Of a DNA stretch of 64,000 nt, positions 51,916 through 60,889 are shown in pieces. Made by a program: the position numbers and the translations under genes. Origin of the DNA: DATBAT01 sp963824805. GTDB taxonomy: Bacteria > Acidobacteriota > Terriglobia > Terriglobales > Acidobacteriaceae. Under the pieces are notes generated by a model that did not search any database, had not been told where the DNA came from, and was given only the letters and a program-made list of their open reading frames with translations. How positions within the stretch are numbered: position 1 is the first letter of the stretch; every line of letters begins with the position of its first letter. The DNA lies in assembly GCA_963824805.1 (NCBI GenBank), contig CAWGQZ010000048.1, forward strand, positions 53,735-117,734, read 5' to 3'.

Positions 51916-53418
51916 TTACTGTTGCATACTAAAGCTACCTGCAATCTGGGTCGCGGAATCCGCCTGCACAATGTAGCCATCAGTTCCTGAGATTAAATAG
52001 AACACAAGGTTCGGGGAAAGAGTGTCCACCGACGCGGTGGCGCGGCCACTGCTATTAACCGTGTAGGTTCCGTTCAAGCTGACTGCCTGCGTAGCCAGGT
52101 TCGGCTCCGTCAGTGCGTAGGCCAGCTTCAAATTTCCAGCGCCGTCCCCGGTCATGGTGCCAACGCGGGCAAACGAGTCGGTCTGGTTAAATCCATTGGT
52201 CGTGAACGCGAACGCTGCTTTCAGCGAACTGTTGGAGAAAGTCCCGGTTTGCCCGTCCATGGTGCCGTCTTCGGTCTTGGCGCCGTCATTCGCCAGGAAA
52301 AACGCTCTCGTAGGACTCACCATCCACGCGATCAGCTCGATCGGAGACCCCGAGCCCGGCGTAAGATCAAGCACTACCCGTCCATTCGCAGCCGCAGTGT
52401 AAGTTCCCGTAAACGCCACATTCGTAGCCGGAGTTCCGTCCTGCACCGTGTCGAGAACTCCAGCAGTGATATTGCCATCCCCGCCTGCGGTGAACCGCCC
52501 CGCACTGTTAACGGCGTCGAGCGAGCTTGTGTCCCCTTGGCTGCCAAAAGCATATCCGCCGCTGAGAGAACTCAACGCGAACGTGGCCGTGCTCTGTTTC
52601 TCTACCCTGCCGATTCCGAGAATACCGCTGTCGGTTCTCAAAACGAACATGGTGTTTGCATCGACCATGTAATAGAAGAATGTCTTTGACTGGGAGAGCT
52701 CATCGGTAAGCGCCCCCGTCCCCCGGCCAAACGAATCGGTGGCGTTAAAACGGCCTGTAAGGGTGTGCTGCGTCAAAGCGCCTGTCAGCAGAACATCTTC
52801 ATTCCCGCCGCTGACTATCCCGCCGCTCCCAACCAAGAATGTCCCGGCGGTAGACGATGAGCCCTGCGTAGAACTAACGCAATGCAGACCGAAGGCAAAA
52901 GTCCCGGAGGGAACAGTGCTTGTGACCGACGTATCCTGCTTCAACGCGACCCCAGCGCTTTGTTTATTAATGTCAACGCCCAGGGCGGCACTCCCTGTGT
53001 CTACAACCGGCGTGGTAAACAGGACTTTCGAAGTCGATGCCACTGTGAGCGCCCACCGGATCGCTCCACCATTTGAAAATGACAGGGTCGCCGTGCCGGT
53101 CCCATCGCTTGCGATATTGTAGGTTCCTGTCGCCTGATCAGAGAACAAGCTCGTACCTTCCGTCAGGTCGTCGGAACCACCGGTGATGTTGCCCTTTCCA
53201 TCCGCAACCAGAACCCCAGCCTCGCGAAACGATTGGTTCTGCGCAAAATCAAATCCCGAAGCCTCATAGACATACTGTCCGCTCAAGCTGGCGTTGGAAA
53301 AGCCGTTCGAACCGCCGTTGCCAAAACCGCCATTGCCACTACTGCTGCTGCTGCCCGAACCGCAGGCCACACTCATAAGAAGCAGGAAGATTCCGGGGAT
53401 GAGGAGTAATTTGCGCAT
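51916..53418 (-). CDS. Secreted lipoprotein with four degenerate beta-rich repeats
   Basis: The 500-residue protein has a signal peptide with lipobox SVAC followed by a Ser/Gly-rich linker, then about four repeats of roughly 110 residues. Each contains a pattern like LSGQYVYEASGFD, GVLVADGKGNITGG and TYNIASDGTGTATLSF; later copies read GYAFGSQGDTSS and GDGNITAGVLDT, and MTGDGAGNLKLAYALTE. The Gly/Ser/Thr-rich, cysteine-poor composition suggests a surface-exposed beta-fold array. Lipoproteins of this kind occur in multiple copies in Acidobacteriota; their function is unknown. Confidence 0.8.
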   Translation of the reverse strand: MRKLLLIPGIFLLLMSVACGSGSSSSSGNGGFGNGGSNGFSNASLSGQYVYEASGFDFAQNQSFREAGVLVADGKGNITGGSDDLTEGTSLFSDQATGTYNIASDGTGTATLSFSNGGAIRWALTVASTSKVLFTTPVVDTGSAALGVDINKQSAGVALKQDTSVTSTVPSGTFAFGLHCVSSTQGSSSTAGTFLVGSGGIVSGGNEDVLLTGALTQHTLTGRFNATDSFGRGTGALTDELSQSKTFFYYMVDANTMFVLRTDSGILGIGRVEKQSTATFALSSLSGGYAFGSQGDTSSLDAVNSAGRFTAGGDGNITAGVLDTVQDGTPATNVAFTGTYTAAANGRVVLDLTPGSGSPIELIAWMVSPTRAFFLANDGAKTEDGTMDGQTGTFSNSSLKAAFAFTTNGFNQTDSFARVGTMTGDGAGNLKLAYALTEPNLATQAVSLNGTYTVNSSGRATASVDTLSPNLVFYLISGTDGYIVQADSATQIAGSFSMQQ

Positions 53419-53627
53419 ATCTCTGTTGGATGCAGGAAAGACTGCGTGATTCCTTTCAAAATTCCAAGGTCACATCCTGTGGGATGCGTCCGCTACTTCT
53501 GATGTAACACGAAAGTGGGGCAAAAGTTTCAAAGTGCGTACCTTAGGTACACCTCCGGCGGTAACGTCGGTAACGGTAACGGTTCAGGTTCGGCGTCATG
53601 CCTTTGTCAAACCAATGCTTTCCCGGG

Positions 53628-53731
53628 TTGACATCGCTCCGCCAGACTCTCGCCAAGCCCATGATCTCTAGAGGTTGCGAGATCTCTGGCTCTGACATGA
53701 AAAGGCGCGGCCAAGTGGCCGCGCCCTGTTT
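53628..53731 (+). ncRNA. Candidate small RNA ending in a strong hairpin terminator
   Basis: A TTGACA at 53628 could be a minus-35 box. Downstream, GATCTC (53663) and GAGATC (53679) can form a hairpin. A nine-base GGCGCGGCC / GGCCGCGCC hairpin at 53704-53725 is followed by CTGTTTTA. No open reading frame precedes the terminator on the plus strand, so it may end a small RNA. No known family is recognised and no minus-10 box is clear. Confidence 0.35.
53704..53731. terminator. Orphan bidirectional terminator hairpin
   Basis: The stem GGCGCGGCC/GGCCGCGCC with loop AAGT has T-rich runs on both outer sides (CTGTTTT plus, TTTTCATG minus). It is not directly behind a recognisable gene. Confidence 0.8.
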
Positions 53732-53917
53732 TATGTATCCAGTCTAGCAAGTTGGAGGGGGTAAATGGGACATCAAGAGCCAACAATATATTGCCGTAGT
53801 TGCCACATCTGGCGGGATTTTGTCGTATTTTGCCCTCTCGACAAGAAATTGACAAAACGCGCTTTTGGCTAAATCAGCGGCCTACCTCTCCGGAAAATCT
53901 GAAACAAATTCAGCCTT

Positions 53918-53952
53918 TGTCATTCTGAGCGGAAGCGAAAAGTCTCTACCCC
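53918..53952 (+). repeat. Dispersed intergenic phrase, family B copy 3
   Basis: TGTCATTCTGAGCGGAAGCG followed by AAAAGTCTCTACCCC is a diverged member of the family seen at 47386 and 50832. Confidence 0.5.
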
Positions 53953-54022
53953 GAACCTTCCACTCTGTTTTTCTCGGGATGAAAAGGATCACCGATTCCC
54001 CTGTGTTAGATTTCTAAGAAGC

Positions 54023-55489
54023 ATGCAAGACGTCGCTCGTTGGGCTTTGAATATCGCCAATCTGCGTGGGGCCACCTACGCAGACTCCCGCGTGGTCGAC
54101 GACCGAAATCGCGCCCTCACCACAAAAAACGGAAAGGTCGGCAGTGCTTCAGTCTCAGAATCTTTGGGCATCGGAATTCGCGTTGTCGTCGATGGCGCAT
54201 GGGGCTTCTCCGCCTCGGATGATTTAGGCCGTGAAGCCGTCGAAGCCACCGCCGCTCGCGCGGTCGAAATCGCAAAGGCCTCAGCCCGGGCGAAAAAAGA
54301 CGCCGTAAGGCTTGCGCCAGAAAAGCCCGGGGTCGCCGAGTGGACTACTCCATACAGGATCGACCCCTTCGCCACTTCGGTCGAGCAGAACATCGCACTG
54401 CTGTTGAAAATTGACGCTGAGCTGCGCTCGGTCGCCGGAGTCACCCTGGCCGAGACCAACATGAACTTCCGCCGGGAGGAGTCGTGGTTCCTCTCCTCAG
54501 AGGGCGCGGACATACACCAGACCAAGTACAGCAGTGGCGCCGGGTACGCGGCGCTGGCATTCGCCGGAAGCGACATTCAAAAACGATCGTATCCAACTTC
54601 GTTTGGCGGACAGTGGCAGAACAAGGGCTACGAGCTGATCGAGGAATTGAACCTGGTCGAAAATGCCCGCCGCATCGGCGAAGAAGCGGTGGCACTGCAT
54701 AAAGCCGATAAGTGTCCCGAGGGACCGTTAACGCTAATCCTCGATGGCGCACAATTAGGCCTGCAGATTCACGAATCAGTCGGTCATCCCATCGAGCTTG
54801 ATCGCGTGCTCGGCATGGAAGCCAACTTCGCCGGAACCTCTTTCCTCACTCTCGATAAATTGCGGAAGCTGCGCTACGGCAGCGACCTGGTGAACGTCGT
54901 CGCCGATGCCCGCCAGGAACATGGCCCGGGCCTGGGCACCTTCGCCTACGATGATGAAGGCGTTCCCGCGCAATGCACTCCCATCATCACCAAGGGCCTG
55001 TTCACCGGCTACCTCAGTTCGCGCGACACCGCGCACACCATCGGGCTTGATCGTTCCGGCGGGACGCTACGTGCGGAAAGCTGGAACCGGCTGCCGATTA
55101 TCCGCATGACTAACATCAGCATCCTGCCGGGCGAGAAGCCGCTCACACTGGAGCAATTGATCGCCGACACCGACCACGGCATCTTCATGGAGACCAACCG
55201 CTCCTGGTCAATCGACGATAAGCGCTATAACTTCCAGTTCGGCTGCGAACTTGGTTGGGAGATCAAGAACGGCAAGAAGACGCGAATGCTGAAGAACCCG
55301 TCATACTCCGGCATTACCACCGAATTCTGGAACTCGATGGACGCAATCTGCTCGCGTGATGAATGGACGTTGTGGGGCACTCCGAATTGCGGCAAGGGCC
55401 AACCGCAGCAGGTAATGGGCACCGGACACGGCGCGTCCCCAGCCCGGTTTCGGAATATCAAGGTTGGAAGCGCTTACAAAGGTACATAA
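54023..55489 (+). CDS. tldD: TldD family metalloprotease
   Basis: The 488-residue protein has the TldD zinc motif HESVGH (HExxxH) near residue 250, followed by GMEANFAGTSFLTLDKL and the C-terminal MTNISILPGEKPLTLEQLI region. TldD forms a heterodimeric protease with TldE that cleaves unfolded or small peptides such as microcin precursors or antitoxins. The start is ATG 54023. The partner gene follows at once. Confidence 0.92.
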   Translation: MQDVARWALNIANLRGATYADSRVVDDRNRALTTKNGKVGSASVSESLGIGIRVVVDGAWGFSASDDLGREAVEATAARAVEIAKASARAKKDAVRLAPEKPGVAEWTTPYRIDPFATSVEQNIALLLKIDAELRSVAGVTLAETNMNFRREESWFLSSEGADIHQTKYSSGAGYAALAFAGSDIQKRSYPTSFGGQWQNKGYELIEELNLVENARRIGEEAVALHKADKCPEGPLTLILDGAQLGLQIHESVGHPIELDRVLGMEANFAGTSFLTLDKLRKLRYGSDLVNVVADARQEHGPGLGTFAYDDEGVPAQCTPIITKGLFTGYLSSRDTAHTIGLDRSGGTLRAESWNRLPIIRMTNISILPGEKPLTLEQLIADTDHGIFMETNRSWSIDDKRYNFQFGCELGWEIKNGKKTRMLKNPSYSGITTEFWNSMDAICSRDEWTLWGTPNCGKGQPQQVMGTGHGASPARFRNIKVGSAYKGT

Positions 55490-55538
55490 CTTTTTTAGAA
55501 GTCAGTCTTCAGGTATTCAGCGATCAGCTCGGTACGCA

Positions 55539-56918
55539 ATGTTCACTCAATCCCAATCCGCCGACGTCTTCTCGAAGATCAAGAAACTCTCCAAGGCAGA
55601 TGAGGTGGAAGTTCTTTTCTACGGCGGCCACACCGCGCTCACCCGCTTCGCCAACAACACTATCCATCAGAACGTGGCAGAGAGAAATGTCGTGATCTCG
55701 GTCCGCTCAGCCTTTGGACAGCGCACCGCACGGGCCACATCGAACAAATTCGACGAGGAGAGTCTGAAGCGCGTTGTACAGGCCTCGGAGAGCCTGGCCA
55801 AGGTCCAGCATCCCGATCCGGATCTGCTTCCCATGCCCTCTGCTGCAGGCTCGAGCCAAGGTCCATTGCCTACCCGCTATTTCGATCAGACCGCCGCCGT
55901 TACTCCGGCGCTGCGAGCTGAAGCGGTTAAAAAAATCGTGGGTGTCGCCGACAAGCACAAGCTCACCACTGCGGGAATTTTTTCCAGCGCGGAAATCGCG
56001 GAAGGCGTGTTCAACTCTCGTGGACTTGCCGATTGGCATACCCAAACCTCGTCGGAAGTCTCCATCACTATGCTGGCCGGCAACTCATCGGGATGGCAGA
56101 AAGCGAATTCCCCGAACGTCGCCCATCTGGACGCGACGACTCTGGCCGAGATCGCAGCCCACAAGGCCTCCGAATCGGCCAACCCACGCGAAGTTCCCGC
56201 CGGAAAGTACACGGTGATCCTGGAACCGGCGGCGGTCCTCGATATGGCCGGCTTCATGTTCTGGGATTTTGGCGGACTGGCCATTCTCGACCAACGGTCG
56301 TTTCTCATGAATCGCGTAGGTAAAAAGTTGTTTGGCGACAATATCAGCATCGTCGATGACGTCGCGCACCCTTTACAGTCGGGCTCTCCGTTCGATGGCG
56401 AGGGCATGCGGCGGCAACGCGTGCAGTTAGTCGAAAATGGTGTGGTCAAGCAGTTGGTCTACGCCCGGGCCACGGCTGAGAAGATAAAAGAATCCGAGCA
56501 CAAGGACGCAGTCGGCACCATCGCACCTACCGGGCACGGGTTCCCTCTGCCCAACGAAATGGGTGAGGCGCCGATGAACATCGTTTTCGCTCCACCCAAA
56601 GATCCGAAGACTGTCGACCAGATGATCGCATCGACCGAGCGCGGTATTCTGGTAACGCGACTCTGGTACATCCGCGAAGTCGATCCCTACGAGAAGATTC
56701 TCACCGGCATGACTCGTGATGGGACTTTCCTGGTCGAAGACGGCAAGGTGCGGCACGGCCTGCTGAATTTCCGCTTCAACGAAAGCCTCATTCACATGCT
56801 GTCGAATGTGGAAGAGATGAGTACACCTGTGCGTGCCAGCGGCGAGGAGTCGTTCGACATGGTGGTGCCGGCTATGAAGGTGCGGGACTTTAACTTCACG
56901 GAAGTTACTAAGTTTTAA
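55539..56918 (+). CDS. tldE: TldE/PmbA-type partner of TldD
   Basis: The 459-residue protein is the non-catalytic TldE partner: FANNTIHQNVAERNVVISVR, then SIVDDVAHPLQSGSPFDGEG and TGMTRDGTFLVEDGKVRHG are typical. It lacks the HExxxH metal motif of TldD. The start is ATG 55539, 49 bases after tldD; an earlier open Met would only re-read the tldD end in another frame. The two make one operon and one protease complex. Confidence 0.9.
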   Translation: MFTQSQSADVFSKIKKLSKADEVEVLFYGGHTALTRFANNTIHQNVAERNVVISVRSAFGQRTARATSNKFDEESLKRVVQASESLAKVQHPDPDLLPMPSAAGSSQGPLPTRYFDQTAAVTPALRAEAVKKIVGVADKHKLTTAGIFSSAEIAEGVFNSRGLADWHTQTSSEVSITMLAGNSSGWQKANSPNVAHLDATTLAEIAAHKASESANPREVPAGKYTVILEPAAVLDMAGFMFWDFGGLAILDQRSFLMNRVGKKLFGDNISIVDDVAHPLQSGSPFDGEGMRRQRVQLVENGVVKQLVYARATAEKIKESEHKDAVGTIAPTGHGFPLPNEMGEAPMNIVFAPPKDPKTVDQMIASTERGILVTRLWYIREVDPYEKILTGMTRDGTFLVEDGKVRHGLLNFRFNESLIHMLSNVEEMSTPVRASGEESFDMVVPAMKVRDFNFTEVTKF

Positions 56919-57193
56919 CAGCTCAGCTCTCAGCCACTAGCATTCGGCATGCATTCAACTGACTTGATCGAGTTCCTATCGCAACCCCTTCGCATTTTCG
57001 AACCGCGTCTTTGAGCGACACCGCATCGCTTTGTTCACACGAACTTGCTTGTCGCATGCGGAACACGAAAGGCTAGTGGCTACATCTCCAAAAACAAGCT
57101 GCAAGTAACTGACCCCCAACCACTTAACCCTACTTTTCGTCATGACTTCGGTAACTTTCAACTCTTGGTTCGCCCGATGTAGTCTGCGAGTTG

Positions 57194-57616
57194 ATGGCGT
57201 ACAACGGATTGCCCAGCGAACCCGAGTCGGACGGCAAGTCCTCGTCGCCCAAAGGAGGCGCATCGCCTGTGCCCAGTGAATCTTCACAGACCGCTGCTGC
57301 AAAGTACTCCGATTTGCAGAGTGCAGTGCGCTTTCCCATTCAGTTACCTATCGCGGTGAAGTCTCAGCTGGGCGAAAGCCACACCCAGAGCCAAAACATT
57401 TCCGCCAACGGAGTGCTGTTCCAGGTCGACTCCGACATGCCGGTGGGTTCCCCGGTGGATTTCACTATTTCCATGCCGGCCGATGTTCTGGGCGCGGAGT
57501 CGGATGTCCAGATCGACTGCCGTGGCCGCGTGGTCCGCAGCGTCGATGAACAAGGACGCCGCGGAATTGCAGTCGTGATCGACGAGTATCGTTTTGAGCG
57601 CAGCGAGCGCCACTAA
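57194..57616 (+). CDS. PilZ domain protein
   Basis: The 140-residue protein has a Ser/Pro-rich N-terminal tail and a PilZ-like beta barrel: RFPIQLPIAVKSQLGESHTQ, NISANGVLFQVDSDMPVGSP, then GRVVRSVDEQGRRGIAVVI. The c-di-GMP-binding RxxxR is not well preserved (the YSDLQSAVRFPI region holds only one Arg), while the D/NxSxxG part reads NISANG, so nucleotide binding is uncertain. It is followed eight bases later by a LuxR-type regulator with a degenerate receiver, and the two form a likely signalling operon. Confidence 0.8.
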   Translation: MAYNGLPSEPESDGKSSSPKGGASPVPSESSQTAAAKYSDLQSAVRFPIQLPIAVKSQLGESHTQSQNISANGVLFQVDSDMPVGSPVDFTISMPADVLGAESDVQIDCRGRVVRSVDEQGRRGIAVVIDEYRFERSERH

Positions 57617-57623
57617 AGGACCG

Positions 57624-58433
57624 ATGGCCAGCACTTCAGTCAGCGTGGAAGAGTTCGACCGCCCTGAAACAAGCAGCGATGAGGGCAAGTTCATACGTGT
57701 CATCGTCGCAGATACCCAGGCTATTTTCCGCGCCGGGCTACGCAAGATTTTCGCGGTGGAAGACGATATTCGCGTAGTGGGCCAGGCGGAGACCCTGGCG
57801 CAGACGTTGACCTCGGCCAAGAGATTTTCCGGAGAGGTGCTGATCTTCGAATCGGCGCTGGCGGAAAATCCCGCCGAAGCGGTGACCGAACTACTGCGGC
57901 AAAGTTCCACCATGCGGCTTGTGGTCTTGACGCCTGACGCCAATCAGGAACAGACCCTGGAACTGTTTCGCCGTGGCGCGCATGGGATAGTCTCTCGCGA
58001 GGTAGAGCCGGAATTATTGCTGGATTGTATCCGCAAAGTGGCTAACGGTGAACCCTGGCTCGATAACCGCGGCATCCGGTGGGTGCTCGACGCCTATCGT
58101 ACCCAGGGGACACGCCCGCTTCCGGCCCGTTCGAAAGTTCAACTCACTCCCAAAGAGTCGCTGATTGTCGCCTGCGTCACTCAGGGAATGAAGAACAAAG
58201 AGATCGCAATCCGCGTGGGCACCACCGAACAAGTGGTAAAAAACTATCTGCGCAAGGTGTACGACAAACTAGGCGTCGCCGATCGCCTGGAGCTGGCCCT
58301 CTACTGCCTCAATAACCGCGTGGTCGAGGGGGTTCCCAAACCGCAGGGCATGGCAGAACCAGTGAACACCAACGGCAAACTGGCTGCTGCCGCAGCGGCC
58401 GCAGGCGCTTCCGGCGGCTTCAAACCGTCCTAA
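57624..58433 (+). CDS. LuxR/NarL-type regulator with a degenerate receiver domain
   Basis: The 269-residue protein has a receiver-like N-terminal domain (about 20-140) and a NarL-type LuxR helix-turn-helix (about 175-240; LTPKESLIVACVTQGMKNKE, then EQVVKNYLRKVYDKLGVADR). The receiver acidic pair is reduced to one Asp (VIVADTQAIFRAGL), and the phosphoacceptor position reads VLIFESAL with no Asp, so normal phosphorylation is unlikely. The C-terminus is an Ala/Gly-rich tail. AAAGGA precedes ATG 57624. The PilZ gene upstream suggests control by a non-phosphorylation signal, possibly c-di-GMP. Confidence 0.88.
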   Translation: MASTSVSVEEFDRPETSSDEGKFIRVIVADTQAIFRAGLRKIFAVEDDIRVVGQAETLAQTLTSAKRFSGEVLIFESALAENPAEAVTELLRQSSTMRLVVLTPDANQEQTLELFRRGAHGIVSREVEPELLLDCIRKVANGEPWLDNRGIRWVLDAYRTQGTRPLPARSKVQLTPKESLIVACVTQGMKNKEIAIRVGTTEQVVKNYLRKVYDKLGVADRLELALYCLNNRVVEGVPKPQGMAEPVNTNGKLAAAAAAAGASGGFKPS

Positions 58434-58586
58434 AGCTTCCAACTACTCCTTCTATAATTTCGATTTCAGACCCAGGCGCCTACATCGCTCCCAAGGTGTA
58501 TAGTTTTTCTGCAATCCAGCTATCATTGCCATCGACGCTTGCATTTATTGCGGCGCTCATCAATCCCGATTCCTGTGAGGCGAACT

Positions 58587-59069
58587 GTGAAAGGTGATCC
58601 GAAAGTAATTGCGCTACTCAACCAGGTGCTAAAAGCTGAGCTCACCGCCATCAACCAGTATTTTCTGCATGCTGAGATGTGTGACAACTGGGGCTATTAC
58701 AAATTGGGCAAGCTGGCCAAGAAGGAATCGATCGAAGAGATGATGCACGCCGAGAAGTGCATGGAGCGTATTCTCTACCTCGACGGCACTCCTAACATGT
58801 CGGACTATTTCAAGATCAACATTGGGCAGTCGGTAAAAGAGCAATTCGAAAACGATCTGAAGCTGGAGTACGACGCCGTCAAGCGGCTGAATGAAGGAGT
58901 GGAAACCTGCGACAAAGCAGGCGACAACGGCACCCGCGAGCTGATAGTCAAGATTCTTACCGATGAAGAGCACCACATCGACTGGCTGGAGGCGCAGCTG
59001 AATTCCATCAAAGAGATTGGAATCGAAAACTACCTCACCCAGCAGTTGGGGGAACCTGAGGCGCATTAA
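58587..59069 (+). CDS. bfr: Bacterioferritin
   Basis: The 160-residue iron-storage protein has the ferroxidase Glu in LKAELTAINQYFLH, the Glu-Met-His segment EEMMHAEK (heme-binding Met) and TDEEHHIDWLEAQL near the end. It forms a 24-subunit heme-containing cage that oxidises and stores iron. GTG 58587, with GAGG upstream, gives the usual MKGDPKVIALLN start; a Met 16 codons earlier would add an unusual tail. Confidence 0.95.
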   Translation: MKGDPKVIALLNQVLKAELTAINQYFLHAEMCDNWGYYKLGKLAKKESIEEMMHAEKCMERILYLDGTPNMSDYFKINIGQSVKEQFENDLKLEYDAVKRLNEGVETCDKAGDNGTRELIVKILTDEEHHIDWLEAQLNSIKEIGIENYLTQQLGEPEAH

Positions 59070-59114
59070 CCGAAAGCCATTCACGACGAAGCATCAGGTT
59101 TGCCAAGGAAACCT

Positions 59115-59133
59115 GTCGTTCCTTCGTGGCTTA
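59115..59133 (+). repeat. Dispersed intergenic phrase, family A copy 5 (partial)
   Basis: TCGTTCCTTCGTGGCTTA matches the second half of the copy at 48162. Confidence 0.45.
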
Positions 59134-59218
59134 TGATTTCAGCGCATTGCGGGTAAGTGCTTTGGGCCCTATACTCAGATGCGACGCTCTAGCTTCCTTT
59201 TCAGTAGTGCCTCACCGT

Positions 59219-59308
59219 GGAGAGATGGCCGAGTGGCTGAAGGCGCACGCTTGGAAAGCGTGTTTAGGGGAAACTCTAACGGGGGTTCGAATCCCTCTCT
59301 CTCCGCCA
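59219..59308 (+). tRNA. tRNA-Ser, anticodon GGA
   Basis: The 90-base class II tRNA has acceptor GGAGAGA pairing with TCTCTCC, discriminator G and encoded CCA. The anticodon stem CACGC/GCGTG with loop TTGGAAA gives anticodon GGA (reads TCC and TCT), and a long variable arm (TTTAGGGGAAACTCTAA) follows. A TTTTTT run comes right after and may end transcription. Confidence 0.96.
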
Positions 59309-59536
59309 TTTTTTCACCCTCGCGAGCGAACGCAAATTCTGCAAACCCCTTGGTTTCAATTCCTTAAGTCCCTTCCTTCGACGAGTCTGCAAGCCTGACG
59401 AAACGTTTTAGCCCTTCTGTGCTCAATTTCGATGTGCAAAATGAACTTCCCATACAGGATTTTCTGTAGGCTTCTGAGGTATTATTCGGAATAGAGATCA
59501 CCTGTTCGTACGAAACCCTACTGAGAGGCGGTATTT

Positions 59537-59698
59537 GTGAAGGAAACAACTCCCCAATGGCGGTCTTTAGCGGAAGCTGCCAGCGTTGAAATGGACTCGG
59601 AAAAGTTAAACGCACTGGTGGAAAAACTAATTCAGACCCTGGATTCCGAATCGGGCCTGCGCCAGGCAAGAGACTTTAGTTCCACCTCGGCTGCCTGA
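59537..59698 (+). CDS. Small conserved-looking acidic protein
   Basis: A 53-residue frame from GTG 59537 reads WRSLAEAASVEMDSEKLNAL, then VEKLIQTLDSESGLRQARD. The helical, acidic pattern is similar to the next small protein, so the two may be paralogs. No function is known. GTG is preceded by a GAGAGGCGG stretch. Confidence 0.65.
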   Translation: MKETTPQWRSLAEAASVEMDSEKLNALVEKLIQTLDSESGLRQARDFSSTSAA

Positions 59699-59705
59699 GA
59701 AATAT

Positions 59706-59879
59706 ATGAACCCTGAAGAGACCATCCAAGTTAAGGAACTCTGCCTGGAGATCATTGCGGAACGGGATGAAGCCCGCTACCCGGAGCTGCTTCGCCGTTT
59801 AGACGCAATTTTCGAAAAGGCTCAGGCGAGGCGCGATCCAACGGTTCCTGAGGATCCCACGCGCCACGAGGCCGCTTAA
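59706..59879 (+). CDS. Small conserved-looking acidic protein
   Basis: A 57-residue frame from ATG 59706: MNPEETIQVKELCLEIIAER, then DEARYPELLRRLDAIFEKAQ. It is separated from the preceding small gene by seven bases and has the same helical character. No function is known. Confidence 0.65.
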   Translation: MNPEETIQVKELCLEIIAERDEARYPELLRRLDAIFEKAQARRDPTVPEDPTRHEAA

Positions 59880-59961
59880 CACCCTTTCGTCCTATTTCTA
59901 TGTGGTCAAGCCAACATAGGAGTATAGTCACTATGTGACCTAGCTAACAGAAAGGGACCGG

Positions 59962-60183
59962 ATGCGTGGGATGCGGCCCGACACCGAAAATGCTTTCCCT
60001 TCGGCTTATCTCTGCTCTGAGTGCGGCTGGAGCTTTCCACTTGGCCGAATGTCGGATTTAGGCGATTTCTTCCAACAGAAAAGCGCATTACTTTCCTTCG
60101 CCGACCACGACTGCGGCACAAATCCCAGAGCCAACAATAATCAGATCACACGTGAGAACCAGCCTGGTCCTGATCGTTCCTGA
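59962..60183 (+). CDS. Small zinc-ribbon-like protein
   Basis: The 73-residue frame has SAYLCSECGWSFPLGRMSDL followed by FADHDC, so a CxxC pair and a His/Cys pair could bind zinc. It is compact, and I read it as a real small gene. GGGACCGG precedes ATG 59962. The function is unknown. Confidence 0.6.
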   Translation: MRGMRPDTENAFPSAYLCSECGWSFPLGRMSDLGDFFQQKSALLSFADHDCGTNPRANNNQITRENQPGPDRS

Positions 60184-60197
60184 CGTCCAACAGCCGG

Positions 60198-60889
60198 CTA
60201 TTTAGGTAGGGGCGGCGGCTGGTCAGACATCTTGCGAACCAGATCGCTGTCGGTCTTTTGCTGCAGTTGCTGCACCCGGGCGAATTCCGCTTGTCCTTCT
60301 TCCTTCTTGCCCATGGCCTGATAGAGCCGTCCCAAACGATAGTGGGCGTCGGGTTGCGTGGGGTCCAGTTCTACCGCCCGCTTCAGGGCCGCCAAAGCTT
60401 CCTTGTAGTGACGTTGCTGGGTCAGGACAGCGCCAAGGTCCAATTGGGCGATCCGAAGGTCGGATTTGGCCTCTGTGGCCCTTTTGAGCAGGCTTACGGC
60501 CTGATCGAGGTGGTTGCGCTTCCACTCTACATCTCCGAGATACGCCAGGGCCTCGGCATGATTGGGGTCGAGGGACAGCTCGGCCTCAAACTCGCGCTTG
60601 GCGTCGTCGTACTGATGCGTTTTCCAATATAGATACCCCAAACCAAAGTTCACGTTCGTGGCATGCGGGTCTGCTTTGGCAGCCAGTAAGAACTCGGCAA
60701 TGGCTTCGGGCGTCCTGCCCAAACCGTCGAGCGCTTCCCCCATCAGGATATGGACGGCTGCGGAATCCGGATTGCGTTTCAGAATCCAGGAGAATTCATC
60801 GAGCGCGCAGGTGTACTTTTTTGCCGACAAGCAGGTTTGCGCGAGGACGTTGTGCAGTTCGGGGTTGGCGGGATCGACCTTGAGAGCGA

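Larger units (their letters stand above)
53419..54022. other. Long intergenic region upstream of tldD
   Basis: No protein-coding frame is convincing. It holds a tandem GGTAACG-type stretch (53571-53585), a possible ncRNA with its own terminator (53628-53731) and a family B repeat copy (53918-53952). Confidence 0.5.

Noticed and set aside
53607..53855. An 82-residue minus-strand frame in the gap before tldD
   Set aside because: It spans the strong terminator hairpin and lacks a ribosome-binding site and protein character.
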